Assembly (NCBI RefSeq): GCF_021353265.1
Contig: NZ_JAJTWU010000001.1
Span: 310,001 to 374,000, forward strand
Source of the DNA: Pelomonas cellulosilytica
GTDB taxonomy: Bacteria > Pseudomonadota > Gammaproteobacteria > Burkholderiales > Burkholderiaceae_C
Reading direction: 5' to 3'
Length of the DNA: 64,000 nt
The translations under genes were made by a program, and so were the position numbers. Below, one piece after another: positions 1 to 10,537 of this stretch. Position 1 is the first letter of the stretch. Each line of letters begins with the position of its first letter. The notes beneath the pieces are model-generated. The model worked only from the letters and a program-made list of their open reading frames with translations, was not told the DNA's origin and did no database searches.

Positions 1-3000
1 GGCAGCAACGGCATTTCGTTGACGAGCCATGCCGGCACCAGCATCACGGACGGCAGTGCCCGCCCGGGCAACATCACGCTGGCCGCCGGCGCAGGCATCA
101 GCCTGGCGACGGATGGCGCGCTGAGCCTCTCGGCGCTGGGTACCGGCTCTGACATCAACCTGCAGGCGCCCGTCAGCGTGCATGGCGGCCCCGTGACGCT
201 GGCCGCGGCAGATGCCTTCACCGCCAACAGCTCGGCCCCGATCACGTCGACGGGCCCCTCGTCGGTCACCATCACTTCGGGCACCGGCGCGCTGACGCTG
301 GGGGCCGCCGTGACGACGGTGGGCGGTACGCTGACGCTCAACAGCGCCGGCGTGCTGGACCTGACGGACGTGACGCTGGATGCCGGTCAGAGTGGCGCCA
401 TTGCGCTGACGTCGGCAGGCGACCTGAAAGTGGGGGGGCTCAGCGCCGCCAGCAGCATCACGCTGACGTCGACCGGCGGGGCCATCCTCGACGCGCTGAC
501 GGGCAATGCGCCCAACCTCGACGGTGATGCAGCGCTGGCCACGCTGACGTCGCTGAACGGCGTGGGCACCGCCATCGCACCGCTGTACACGCGGCTGGGT
601 AGCCTGACGGCCAGTGTCAGCGGCACCTCGGGCGGTGTGTTCGTCCAGGAATCCACGCCGCTGACGATCGCCACGGGCGGTCTGACGACGGCGGGCAGCG
701 GCGCCATCGTCGTGCAGAACGGCGCGGGCGACATGGCCGTGGCCGGCCCAGTCCATGCCAACGGCAGCGGCAACATCCTGCTCGAAGCGATTGCGGGCAG
801 CCTGGCGGTGCAGAGCGATGTGCTGGCCCAGGCGGGCAGCATCAGCCTGGTGGCGGGCGCCAACCTCGCCTTGACCGGTACGGAGGTCCGCACGCGCGGG
901 GCAGGCCAGACGCTGGATCTGCGGGCCGGTTTCGGCGTCAGCGCCAGCCTGAGCGTCGGCGCCACCACGCTGCTGGCCACGGCCGGTGGCGCGCAGCGGC
1001 TGCAGACGGCGGGCGCCGTCACGCTGGGCAGCATCGACGCCGGAAGTGCCACGGTGACGGTCGTTGCCGGCGCTGCCGTCACGTCGGCCTCGCAGTCCGC
1101 CAGCATCGTGGCGGGTAGCTTGCGTGTGCAGTCGGGCGGCGACATCGGGACCGGCGCCGCGCCGCTGCAGATCAAGGCCGCCAACCTGGCGGCTAGCGGG
1201 GCGGGCAGCCTGGCGTTCAACGAGGTGGATGACGTGCGCGTCGGCAGCGTTGCCGAGGTGGCGGTCAACCGCGTCGGCACCCTGGGCACGGTGACGGCGA
1301 CGACGCCGTCCACGGCGCTGGCAGGCCTAACGGCAACCGGCGGCAGCCTCGTGCTGAACGCAGGCGGCGCGATCACGCTCGACACGGCGGCCAGCGCCGG
1401 CGGTCACCTGCGCCTGAGCGCGGCCACCTCGCTCGACGTCAATGCGGCGGTGTCCAGCAGCGGTGGCCAGCTCACGTTGCTGGCCGGCGCGGCGATCACG
1501 CATGCCGCGGCGGGCGGCCTGAGCACGGCCGGTGGCGCCATCGACGAGCAGGCCAGCGCTGCGCTGAGCATGGCGGCGACCACAACGGTCAACAGCAACG
1601 GCGGGCGACTGCGCCTCCAGAGCGGTGGCGTGCTGACGCCGGGCCAGCTCAACGCCGGCAGCGGCGAGGCGTGGATGCAGGGCACGCGCATCAGCAGCGC
1701 CGCAGGTGCCGGCGTGGATCTGGTCGCCGGCGCGGCTCGGCTGCTGGCCACGGGCACCGGCGCGAACGATGGCATCGCCAGCAGCAGTGATGCACTGTCG
1801 TTGCAGGTGCAGCGGCTGGCCGTTCAATCGGCTGGCCTGGGCGGCGTGTATCTGAGCGAGGCCGATGACGTGCTGGTCGACAGCATCGCGGCCAGCTCCG
1901 GCAATCGGGTGCAGGCAGATGGCACTGTGGCCACGCTTCCGGCCGACGCCACCGTGAACGGACTGGCGGGCCTTTCCGCGCCGCTGGTGTTGAGCGCCGG
2001 TGGGAGCCTGGCCACGCTGGCGGGCGTCAACGCCCAGCGCGTGCGGCTCTCGGCTGGCAGCGACCTCGGAGTGAATGCCGACGTCGTCAGCGCCGACGTG
2101 CTCAGCCTGTCCGCCGCGCGCGACATCACGATGAACCCGATCGCGCTGACCGCCGGCGGCAGCCTGGACTGGGTCGCCGGCCGCGATCTCTTCATGCAGG
2201 CCGGGACGGTGGCTACCGCGCAGGGCGCCTCGTCGCTGCAGGCGGGGCGCGATGTGCGCGTCGGCCAGATCGACGTAGGCAGCACGCGGGCGCTGACCGT
2301 CAACGCCGGCGGCAGCCTGCGCGACCCGGACGTGCCCGGCGACAGCACCGTCAACCTGAAGGCCGGCAAGCTGGTGCTCATCGCGACTGCCGGCATCGGC
2401 GTCGGCGGCAATGCCATTGAGACCACGGCGACCTACCTCGGCGCCAGCAGTGGCGGCGGCATCTACGTCACCGAGACCGATGGGCTGAGCATCAATGGCG
2501 CGCTGGGGACGAGCTTCGGCAGCGTCCAGCGCGTCGCTGCCGACGGCAGCCTCGGCAGCGTGCCGGTGACGGAGGTGCAGGGGCTGTCCAGCGGCGCCGC
2601 GGCGGTGGTGCTGCGTACGCTAGGTGGTGCGCTGACCGTGGATGCCGCGGTGCAGACGCAGCAGGGGCACATCCGGCTGGAGTCCAGCGGCGCGCTCGCG
2701 CTGAATGCCGGCCTGGCCAGCAATGGTGGCATCATCAGCCTGCTGGCCGGTGGCGCTGTCACGCAGGCCGCCGCGGGCATCGTACGCAGCAGCGGCGGTG
2801 CCGTCGACCTGCAGGCCGCGGGTGCCTGGACGATGGCGCAGGGCAGCCTTGTCAGCAGTGGCGGCAGCACGCTGCGCCTGTCGGCCACGGGTGCGCTGGC
2901 ATTGGCGGAGCTGGATGCTGGCAGTGGCCTGATGAGCATCACCGCCAGCCAAGTGAAAGACCTCACGGGCGATGACGACACGCAGGCCGACCTCACTGCC

Positions 3001-6000
3001 GGCAGCCTGATGCTGCGCACGACCGGCACGGCGGCAACCGATGGCGTCGGTGCGGGTAGCGACCTCATCGAGATGCGTGTGCCGCGCCTGGCCGTGGCCA
3101 CGGCCGGTGGCGGCGTGTTCCTGTCGCAACTGGGCGGCGCGGCGGTGGTCGACAGCCTGGCCGCGTTCACCAGTGCGCGCACGGGGCCGGACGGCGCATT
3201 CATGTTGGCCGATGTCACTGATGCCGCGCTGGCCGGCATCACCAGCAGCGGCAGCTTCGTGCTGCTGGGGGCCGGGGACGTCACTCTGGGGGGCGCCTCC
3301 ACCGCCACGGGCGCGGTGCTGATCACCAGCCCGGGCAGCCTGTCCGTCAATGGGGCGCTCAGCGGGCTCGTCGTGTCGCTGAACGCCGGTGCCGACCTGC
3401 TGCTCAACGCGAACGTCAGCGCGACGGGTAGTACGCGCAGCGTGGATCTCGTCGCCACACGCGACATCACGCAGGGCCAAGGAGTGGGCGTGCAGTCTGC
3501 CAATGGCGTCATCGCGCTGCAGGCCGGCCGCGACATCACGATCGAGACGCTCAACGCCGGCATCGCCGGTGCAGCGCTGATCGCCGGTGGCGCCATCCTC
3601 GATGGCGATGCCGCCGGTGACACGGAGACCGACATCACGGCGGGCGCACTGCGCCTGACGGCCGGTGGCGATGCCGGCACCCCGGCCAACGCGCTGGAGA
3701 CCTCGGTGACGACGCTGAGCGGCAGTGCGGCCTCGTTGTCGCTCGCGCAGGTCCAGGCGCTGGCCGTCGACCGCGTGACGATCAGCCTGCAGCGTGTGGG
3801 TAGCAACGGTGGCGTGACGCCGCTGGAGCTGGGACCGCAGGAAGACCTCACCACCGCCACCGGCGGTGCGCTGCTGCTGACCGTCAACAGCGGCGACCTG
3901 ACGATCAACGCAGGCACTGCCAGCCCCGCCCATGCGGTGACCAGCGGAGGCGCGCTGCTGCTGCGTGCCGTGACCGGCAGCGTCGCCGTTAAGGCCGGCA
4001 TCACGGCCGCCGGCAACGCCAGCCTGCGTGCGGGGGGCGACCTCAGCTTCAACAGCGCCGGCAACGTCACGCTGGCTGGCGCGTCCAGCCTGGACGCCGA
4101 GGCCGGCGCGTCGCTGACGATGGCCGACGGCGCAGTGTTCACCAGCGGCAGCGGTTCGCTGCGCCTAGCGGCCACGCTCAACCTCGCCATCGGCGCGCTG
4201 CAGACCGGCGGCGATGTGAGCCTGCTGGCCCGCAACATCACCGATGCCGGCGGCGCCGAGACCGACATCACGGCGCGTGCATTACGCGTGCAGTCCACCG
4301 GCACCGGCACGACGCAGGGTTTCGGCACCGGTGCCGCTCCGCTGCAACTGCAGGTGGCGACACTCGCCGCCAGCGTGGCCGGCACCGGTGCCGGTGGCTT
4401 CTTCGCCCGCGAGGTGGATGCGCTCGCGGTCGACGCCGTGGGCGTGTCGACGACGCGCGTGGGCGCCGATGGCAGTACCACCTCGGTGGCGGATGCCGCG
4501 CTGTCCGACCTCGTCTCGGCAGGCAACGTCGTGCTCGTCACGGGCGGCTCGTTGAGCCTCACCGACGGCGGCAATGCCGACGGGCTGGCCCTGCAGTCGG
4601 GCGGCAATGTGCTGCTGGACGTGACCGGCGACCTGAGCCTCGGCGCGGCGCTGCGCAGCACGTCCGGCGTTGTCAGCCTGCTGGCCACCGGCAGCATGGC
4701 GTTGAACGCCGGCGTCGCCATCACGCGCACTGGCCGCACGCTGGACGTGCAGGCCGGCGGCGCGGTGACGATGGCGCCGGCCGCGACGCTGGCCGTCGTC
4801 GACGCCGCGATCCGCGTGCAGGCCGGCGGCGACCTGACCTTGGGTGGCATCGCGTCCGGCCTCGGGCAGGTGTCGCTGATCTCCACGGGCGGCAGCATCG
4901 TCGCCGCCAGCGGGCACACCGGCGCGGAAGTCAGCACGGCGTCGCTGCGGCTGTCGGCCGCTGTCGGCATCGGCCGTGCCGATGACCGGCTCGAGACCAC
5001 CGTGCAGCGCATCAGCGCCCGCGCGGCGGGCGGCGGCATCTGGCTGCAGGAGGCCGATGGCGTCACGATCACCGACGTGGCGGTGTCCGTCCGGCGCGTC
5101 AGCGCCACGGCGACGACCGCTGCGTCCATCGACGACGCGACGCAGTCCGACCTCGTCACGACCGGCGGCAACGGCAGCATCGCGCTGGCGACGACCGACG
5201 GCAACATCGTCTTCGCCGACGGCACCGCGCCGCTGGACGGCCGCAGCGTGACGGCCGATGGGACCGGCACCGTGTCGCTGAAGGCGGGCGGCGCGACGGC
5301 CTTCGTTAACCTGCCGGCGGGTGCCATCCAGCAGCAGGGCCCGGTGACGATCGACAGCGCGCTGAAGTTCGACGGTGCCGTTACCGTCACGGCCGGGCAG
5401 GGCGGTGGCCGGGGTGACGGGCCGGTGACGATCAGCGGCGCCATCGACGGTACGGCCGGCGGCGCCGCCGACCGGCTCGTCGTGGCCAGCGATGGCGCGG
5501 ATGTCGTCTTCGGCGGTGCCATCGGCGCGGTCGAGCGGCTGGGTGGGCTCGCGGTCAGTGACGCGCGAAACATCAGCTTCGCGCAGGACGTGAAGCTGGC
5601 CGGCGACCTGACGCTGCAGGCCAGCGGCAAGGTGGAATTCAAGGGCGGGCTGGACCTGAGCAGCGGGTCGCTGAGCATCGTCGGCGCGACGGAGCTGGTC
5701 ATCGGCAACGTCGTCGTCAGCAGCGGCAGCGCCGTCATCCATGTCGATGCGCTGACGCTGTCGGGCCTGATCACGGGCAGCGCCGCCGCGCGGGTGGAGC
5801 TGGCCGGTGCGAGCGGCGACATGGCCGTGGGCGGCACCGGTGCCGGGCTTGCCATTGGCGGCGCGCAGCTGGCGGCGCTGCAGGGTTTTGGCGAGGTGCA
5901 GCTGGGCCGCAGCGACCTGGGCACCACGCGCATCGACGTCGCCACGCTCGGCAGCGTCGTCACGCCTCACCTGACGCTGGCCGGAGGTACGCTGGCGCTG

Positions 6001-6852
6001 CAGGGCGCCGCCACGGGCCCCAACGCCGGCGTGCAGCTGCTGGACCTGGCCGCCGGCCAGGACCTGACATTGGCCGGCCGGCTCGCATTGACGGCCGCAG
6101 GGGCCGATGTCCATGCGGCCGTCGGCGGTGCCTTGCGCATGAACACCGACGGCGTGCTGGCGACGCAGGGCGGCGACGTGCAGGTGCAGGCGGGCGGCGA
6201 CCTGCGTGTCGGTCGCATCGACACGCGCGGCGCGGGTGCCTCGCCGGCGGCCGTCGTGCTGGCGTCCACCGGCGGCACGATCAGCGAGGCCAATGGCGAT
6301 GCGGCGGTGGATGTCTACGCCGACCTGTTCACGCTGCGGGGCCGCGGCCCGGCGCTGGCCGGTGGCGCGTCCGAGGCGCCTGCAGCGCTGGACGTGCAGG
6401 CCAACACACTGGATGTGGACGCGCCTCGCGGCGTCGTGCTGCGCGACAGCGGCAGCAACGGGCTGACGGCCTTCAACCTGCTGGACGGCGGGCAGGTCTA
6501 CCAGCTGCTGACGGCGCAGGGCACGCCGGTCCGGCAGCCCAGCGTGGCGGCCATGCCCGCCCAGCCCACCGCGGCGGCGGCCGATGCCTGGGCATGGCTG
6601 AACGCGCTGCGGCCGCTGGCCGAGTCGCGCGACACGACTCTGGCGTCCGGCATGCCGACCCTGTCGATGGCAGCGGCGCTGGACGTCGCTGAGATGGAGC
6701 GCGTCGCGGCGGTCTTCCATGCCGACCCGGCGCCGCTGCTGCCAAGCCAGCTTGCCGCGTTGCTGAACCCTTCGTCAGCGGCCGCCGCCGCCGAGGCACC
6801 CGCGCAGGACAGCGCGCGCTTTCGGGTGTGGTCGGAGGAACTGGTGCTGTGA
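1..6852 (+). CDS. Giant beta-helical repeat exoprotein/adhesin (5' truncated by window)
   Basis: The frame is open from base 1 and ends at a TGA at 6850-6852, so the N-terminus, including any signal peptide and haemagglutination-activity domain, lies outside the window. The roughly 2283 visible residues are almost entirely short beta-strand repeats rich in Gly, Ala, Ser, Thr and Leu with recurring G-x-(I/L)-x-L-x-A-G turns, the composition of filamentous-haemagglutinin-like large exoproteins. Eight ~210-residue units can be superimposed. The last ~130 residues switch to Ala/Pro-rich, helix-prone sequence ending in RVWSEELVL. I see no autotransporter beta-barrel and no sorting signal, so export by a partner encoded elsewhere (two-partner secretion) is an inference. 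It is probably a surface adhesin or biofilm protein. The class is fairly certain; the exact function is unknown. Confidence 0.8.
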   Translation, partial: GSNGISLTSHAGTSITDGSARPGNITLAAGAGISLATDGALSLSALGTGSDINLQAPVSVHGGPVTLAAADAFTANSSAPITSTGPSSVTITSGTGALTLGAAVTTVGGTLTLNSAGVLDLTDVTLDAGQSGAIALTSAGDLKVGGLSAASSITLTSTGGAILDALTGNAPNLDGDAALATLTSLNGVGTAIAPLYTRLGSLTASVSGTSGGVFVQESTPLTIATGGLTTAGSGAIVVQNGAGDMAVAGPVHANGSGNILLEAIAGSLAVQSDVLAQAGSISLVAGANLALTGTEVRTRGAGQTLDLRAGFGVSASLSVGATTLLATAGGAQRLQTAGAVTLGSIDAGSATVTVVAGAAVTSASQSASIVAGSLRVQSGGDIGTGAAPLQIKAANLAASGAGSLAFNEVDDVRVGSVAEVAVNRVGTLGTVTATTPSTALAGLTATGGSLVLNAGGAITLDTAASAGGHLRLSAATSLDVNAAVSSSGGQLTLLAGAAITHAAAGGLSTAGGAIDEQASAALSMAATTTVNSNGGRLRLQSGGVLTPGQLNAGSGEAWMQGTRISSAAGAGVDLVAGAARLLATGTGANDGIASSSDALSLQVQRLAVQSAGLGGVYLSEADDVLVDSIAASSGNRVQADGTVATLPADATVNGLAGLSAPLVLSAGGSLATLAGVNAQRVRLSAGSDLGVNADVVSADVLSLSAARDITMNPIALTAGGSLDWVAGRDLFMQAGTVATAQGASSLQAGRDVRVGQIDVGSTRALTVNAGGSLRDPDVPGDSTVNLKAGKLVLIATAGIGVGGNAIETTATYLGASSGGGIYVTETDGLSINGALGTSFGSVQRVAADGSLGSVPVTEVQGLSSGAAAVVLRTLGGALTVDAAVQTQQGHIRLESSGALALNAGLASNGGIISLLAGGAVTQAAAGIVRSSGGAVDLQAAGAWTMAQGSLVSSGGSTLRLSATGALALAELDAGSGLMSITASQVKDLTGDDDTQADLTAGSLMLRTTGTAATDGVGAGSDLIEMRVPRLAVATAGGGVFLSQLGGAAVVDSLAAFTSARTGPDGAFMLADVTDAALAGITSSGSFVLLGAGDVTLGGASTATGAVLITSPGSLSVNGALSGLVVSLNAGADLLLNANVSATGSTRSVDLVATRDITQGQGVGVQSANGVIALQAGRDITIETLNAGIAGAALIAGGAILDGDAAGDTETDITAGALRLTAGGDAGTPANALETSVTTLSGSAASLSLAQVQALAVDRVTISLQRVGSNGGVTPLELGPQEDLTTATGGALLLTVNSGDLTINAGTASPAHAVTSGGALLLRAVTGSVAVKAGITAAGNASLRAGGDLSFNSAGNVTLAGASSLDAEAGASLTMADGAVFTSGSGSLRLAATLNLAIGALQTGGDVSLLARNITDAGGAETDITARALRVQSTGTGTTQGFGTGAAPLQLQVATLAASVAGTGAGGFFAREVDALAVDAVGVSTTRVGADGSTTSVADAALSDLVSAGNVVLVTGGSLSLTDGGNADGLALQSGGNVLLDVTGDLSLGAALRSTSGVVSLLATGSMALNAGVAITRTGRTLDVQAGGAVTMAPAATLAVVDAAIRVQAGGDLTLGGIASGLGQVSLISTGGSIVAASGHTGAEVSTASLRLSAAVGIGRADDRLETTVQRISARAAGGGIWLQEADGVTITDVAVSVRRVSATATTAASIDDATQSDLVTTGGNGSIALATTDGNIVFADGTAPLDGRSVTADGTGTVSLKAGGATAFVNLPAGAIQQQGPVTIDSALKFDGAVTVTAGQGGGRGDGPVTISGAIDGTAGGAADRLVVASDGADVVFGGAIGAVERLGGLAVSDARNISFAQDVKLAGDLTLQASGKVEFKGGLDLSSGSLSIVGATELVIGNVVVSSGSAVIHVDALTLSGLITGSAAARVELAGASGDMAVGGTGAGLAIGGAQLAALQGFGEVQLGRSDLGTTRIDVATLGSVVTPHLTLAGGTLALQGAATGPNAGVQLLDLAAGQDLTLAGRLALTAAGADVHAAVGGALRMNTDGVLATQGGDVQVQAGGDLRVGRIDTRGAGASPAAVVLASTGGTISEANGDAAVDVYADLFTLRGRGPALAGGASEAPAALDVQANTLDVDAPRGVVLRDSGSNGLTAFNLLDGGQVYQLLTAQGTPVRQPSVAAMPAQPTAAAADAWAWLNALRPLAESRDTTLASGMPTLSMAAALDVAEMERVAAVFHADPAPLLPSQLAALLNPSSAAAAAEAPAQDSARFRVWSEELVL
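640..5140 (+). repeat. Eight ~630-nt tandem units inside the exoprotein gene
   Basis: A landmark of the type (E/Q)-x-D-x-L-x-V-x-x-(V/I), followed by R-V-x-x-D-G, then D/A-x-L-x-x-L and a G-G-S-L strand, recurs at about nt 640, 1220, 1857, 2470, 3127, 3745, 4408 and 5047. The spacing is 580-660 nt (~210 residues). Between landmarks the protein has the same order of motifs: ...NAGG-x-I, TMA-x-GT, LRL-x-A-x-G, ALDAGS, then D-x-T-A-G-x-L-R-L. The units are diverged at DNA level, so this is old duplication and not a recent tandem array. Confidence 0.75.
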
Positions 6853-6889
6853 CGGGCGGCGGCCCAGTGCCGCTGCCGGCGCTTGCCGG

Positions 6890-8083
6890 CTACAGCGCCG
6901 GCTGCGTCAGCCGGTAGCCCGCCAGCGCGGCGGCGCCGATGGCGATGGCGTCCGGCCCGAAGCGGGATACGCGCAGCACCGGCTCCGGCACCTGGGCGGC
7001 ACGGGCATAGCCTTGCAGCGCGTCCCGCGCAGGGGCGAGCAGCGCTTCGCCCAGGTCCACGACCGGGCCGCCCAGCACGATGCAGGCGGGGTCGTAGGCG
7101 GCCGCGAGGTTCTGCAGCAGCACGCCCACGTAGCGGCCCGCCATCGTCACTGCGGCGGTGGTCCGGGAATCGCCGGCGGCCAGCAGCGCGCGCACGGGAT
7201 CGAGGCTGGCTGACGCCGGCGCTTCGTCGACGCCCGAGTCACGCCGCAGTGCGCGGCTGCCGATCAGCGCCTCGACGCAGCCCTGGCGGCCGCAGGAGCA
7301 GCGCGGGCCATCCAGTTGCAGCACCATATGACCCACCTCGCCGGCAAAGCCGCGCGCGCCGATCAGCAGCCGGCCGCCGACGATGACGCCGGCGCCCACG
7401 CCCTCGCCGATGTAGGCGAACAGCAGCGGGTCGCCGCCCGGTGCGGGGTTGAACTCCGTCTCGCCGAGCGCCGCGACATCGGCATCGTTCTGCACGAACA
7501 CCGGCACGCGGGCCAGCGGCGTGCCCTCCAAGGCATGGGCCAGCAGGCCGCTGAAGGGTACGTCGTGCCAGCCAAGGTTGTGGGCGTAGACCAGGTGGCC
7601 GCGTGACTCGTCCACACCGCCAGGCAGGCCGGCGCCGATGCCGATGATGCGCTGGCTGGCGCCGAGGCCGGCCGTGATGTCCAGCAGCGCCCGTGCGAGG
7701 CTGTCGATGCAGCCCCGTGCGCCGAGGTCGGGGTCGTAGGCGGTGCTCCGCGCGGCCAGCACATCGCCCGACAGCGAGGCCAGCGCAACGCGGACGCCGC
7801 CGTGGTCGACCGCGATGCCGAGCAGCAGCAGCCGGCCGGGGTCGACGAAGAGCGGCGTGGGGCGGCGGCCGACGTCACCGGTCACGAGGACCTCGCGCTC
7901 CATCAGCCAGCCTTCGTCGACAAGCTCGCGCACGAGCGTGCTGACGGTGGACTTCGTCAGGCCGAGGGCTTGCGCCAGCTCCACGCGCGACCGCCCGGGC
8001 TGCACGCGCAGCTGCCGGATGAGGGCCATCCGGTTCGCGCGCTTGAGCTGGGCCTGGCCGCCGCCATCGGCTTTCATCAGCAT
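6890..8083 (-). CDS. ROK-family transcriptional regulator (XylR/NagC type)
   Basis: The 397-residue protein starts with a winged-helix DNA-binding segment (about residues 10-65, including the recognition-helix stretch LTKSTVSTLV), followed by a ROK sugar-kinase-like domain. The ROK zinc-site motif CSCGRQGCVE is intact, and ATP-site-like glycines (GIAVDHGG, GIGAGLPGG) are visible. The ATG at 8083 was chosen because GAGGA lies 5 nt upstream. The longer frame would run into the preceding gene. It is the last gene of the leftward xylanase/dehydratase operon, 7 nt after the RraA-like gene, so it probably senses xylose, a xylo-oligosaccharide or a related sugar. Ligand and targets are inferred from context only. 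Confidence 0.88.
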   Translation of the reverse strand: MLMKADGGGQAQLKRANRMALIRQLRVQPGRSRVELAQALGLTKSTVSTLVRELVDEGWLMEREVLVTGDVGRRPTPLFVDPGRLLLLGIAVDHGGVRVALASLSGDVLAARSTAYDPDLGARGCIDSLARALLDITAGLGASQRIIGIGAGLPGGVDESRGHLVYAHNLGWHDVPFSGLLAHALEGTPLARVPVFVQNDADVAALGETEFNPAPGGDPLLFAYIGEGVGAGVIVGGRLLIGARGFAGEVGHMVLQLDGPRCSCGRQGCVEALIGSRALRRDSGVDEAPASASLDPVRALLAAGDSRTTAAVTMAGRYVGVLLQNLAAAYDPACIVLGGPVVDLGEALLAPARDALQGYARAAQVPEPVLRVSRFGPDAIAIGAAALAGYRLTQPAL

Positions 8084-8090
8084 GCGGTCC

Positions 8091-8810
8091 TCAGCGTCCC
8101 CGGGCCTGGCGCCACGCGGCGAAGAGGCCGACCACGTCGGCGTCGGTGGGCGGGTACAGGCCCAGCACACTGCGGCCGGCCATGACCTGCTCCTGCACGA
8201 AATCCTCGAAGACCGTCATCTCGACGGCCTCGTTAGCGATCTCGTCGGCCAGATGGGCCGGAATGATGATGACGCCCTCGGCATCGCCCACGACGATGTC
8301 GCCGGGGAACACCGGCGCGTCGCCACAGCCGATGGGCTCGTTGATGGCGATGGCCTGGTGGAGCGTCAGGTTGGTCGGCGCGCTGGGCCGCGAGTGGTAG
8401 GCCGGCATCGCGTACTTGGCGATGTCGGGGCTGTCGCGGAAGCCGCCGTCCGTCACGATGCCGGCGCAGCCGCGCACCATCAGCCGCCCAACGAGGATGC
8501 CGCCGGCCGATGCCGCGCGGGCGTCCTTGCGGCTGTCGATGACGAGCACTGCGCCTTCCGGGCATTCCTCGACGGCCACGCGCTGCGGGTGGGCGCGGTT
8601 CTTGAAGACGCTGATGTCGTTCAGGTCCTCACGCGCCGGCATGTAGCGCAGCGTGTAGGCCGGGCCGACCATGTTGGGCAGGCCGGGGTTCAGCGGCCGC
8701 ACGTCCTGGATGAACTGGTTGCGCAGGCCGCGCTTGAACAGGGCGGTGCACAGCGTCGCGGTGCTGACGCCCATCAGCTTCTTGCGGGTCTCGGGGTTCA
8801 TGGAGCTCAT
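8091..8810 (-). CDS. RraA-family protein, probable HMG/CHA-type aldolase
   Basis: This 239-residue protein has the RraA/4-hydroxy-4-methyl-2-oxoglutarate aldolase fold. The catalytic signature of the true aldolases, G-x20-R-D-x2-(E/D), is complete: the Gly of AGGIL, then R-D in GGFRDSPD followed by D. E. coli RraA, the RNase E inhibitor, is reported to lack the acidic residue. The gene lies 2 nt after an IlvD/Edd dehydratase and before the ROK gene in one operon. I infer a metal-dependent retro-aldol or decarboxylase step on a 2-oxo acid made by the dehydratase, for example cleavage of a 2-keto-3-deoxy-sugar acid to pyruvate. The automatic name 'ribonuclease activity regulator' is probably misleading here. 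Confidence 0.82.
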   Translation of the reverse strand: MSSMNPETRKKLMGVSTATLCTALFKRGLRNQFIQDVRPLNPGLPNMVGPAYTLRYMPAREDLNDISVFKNRAHPQRVAVEECPEGAVLVIDSRKDARAASAGGILVGRLMVRGCAGIVTDGGFRDSPDIAKYAMPAYHSRPSAPTNLTLHQAIAINEPIGCGDAPVFPGDIVVGDAEGVIIIPAHLADEIANEAVEMTVFEDFVQEQVMAGRSVLGLYPPTDADVVGLFAAWRQARGR

Positions 8811-8812
8811 GT

Positions 8813-10536
<1,724 letters not shown>

Positions 10537-10537
<1 letters not shown>

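Noticed and set aside
640-5140. CRISPR or DNA tandem array within the exoprotein region
   Set aside because: The repeats are protein-level, diverged in DNA, about 630 nt long and in frame throughout; there are no short identical repeats with spacers.
2463-5963. Long antisense open frame of 1166 codons opposite the exoprotein gene
   Set aside because: Its product is low-complexity Ala/Ser/Pro/Arg-rich sequence with no family resemblance; such frames arise in high-GC repeats. The plus-strand frame has ordered repeats.
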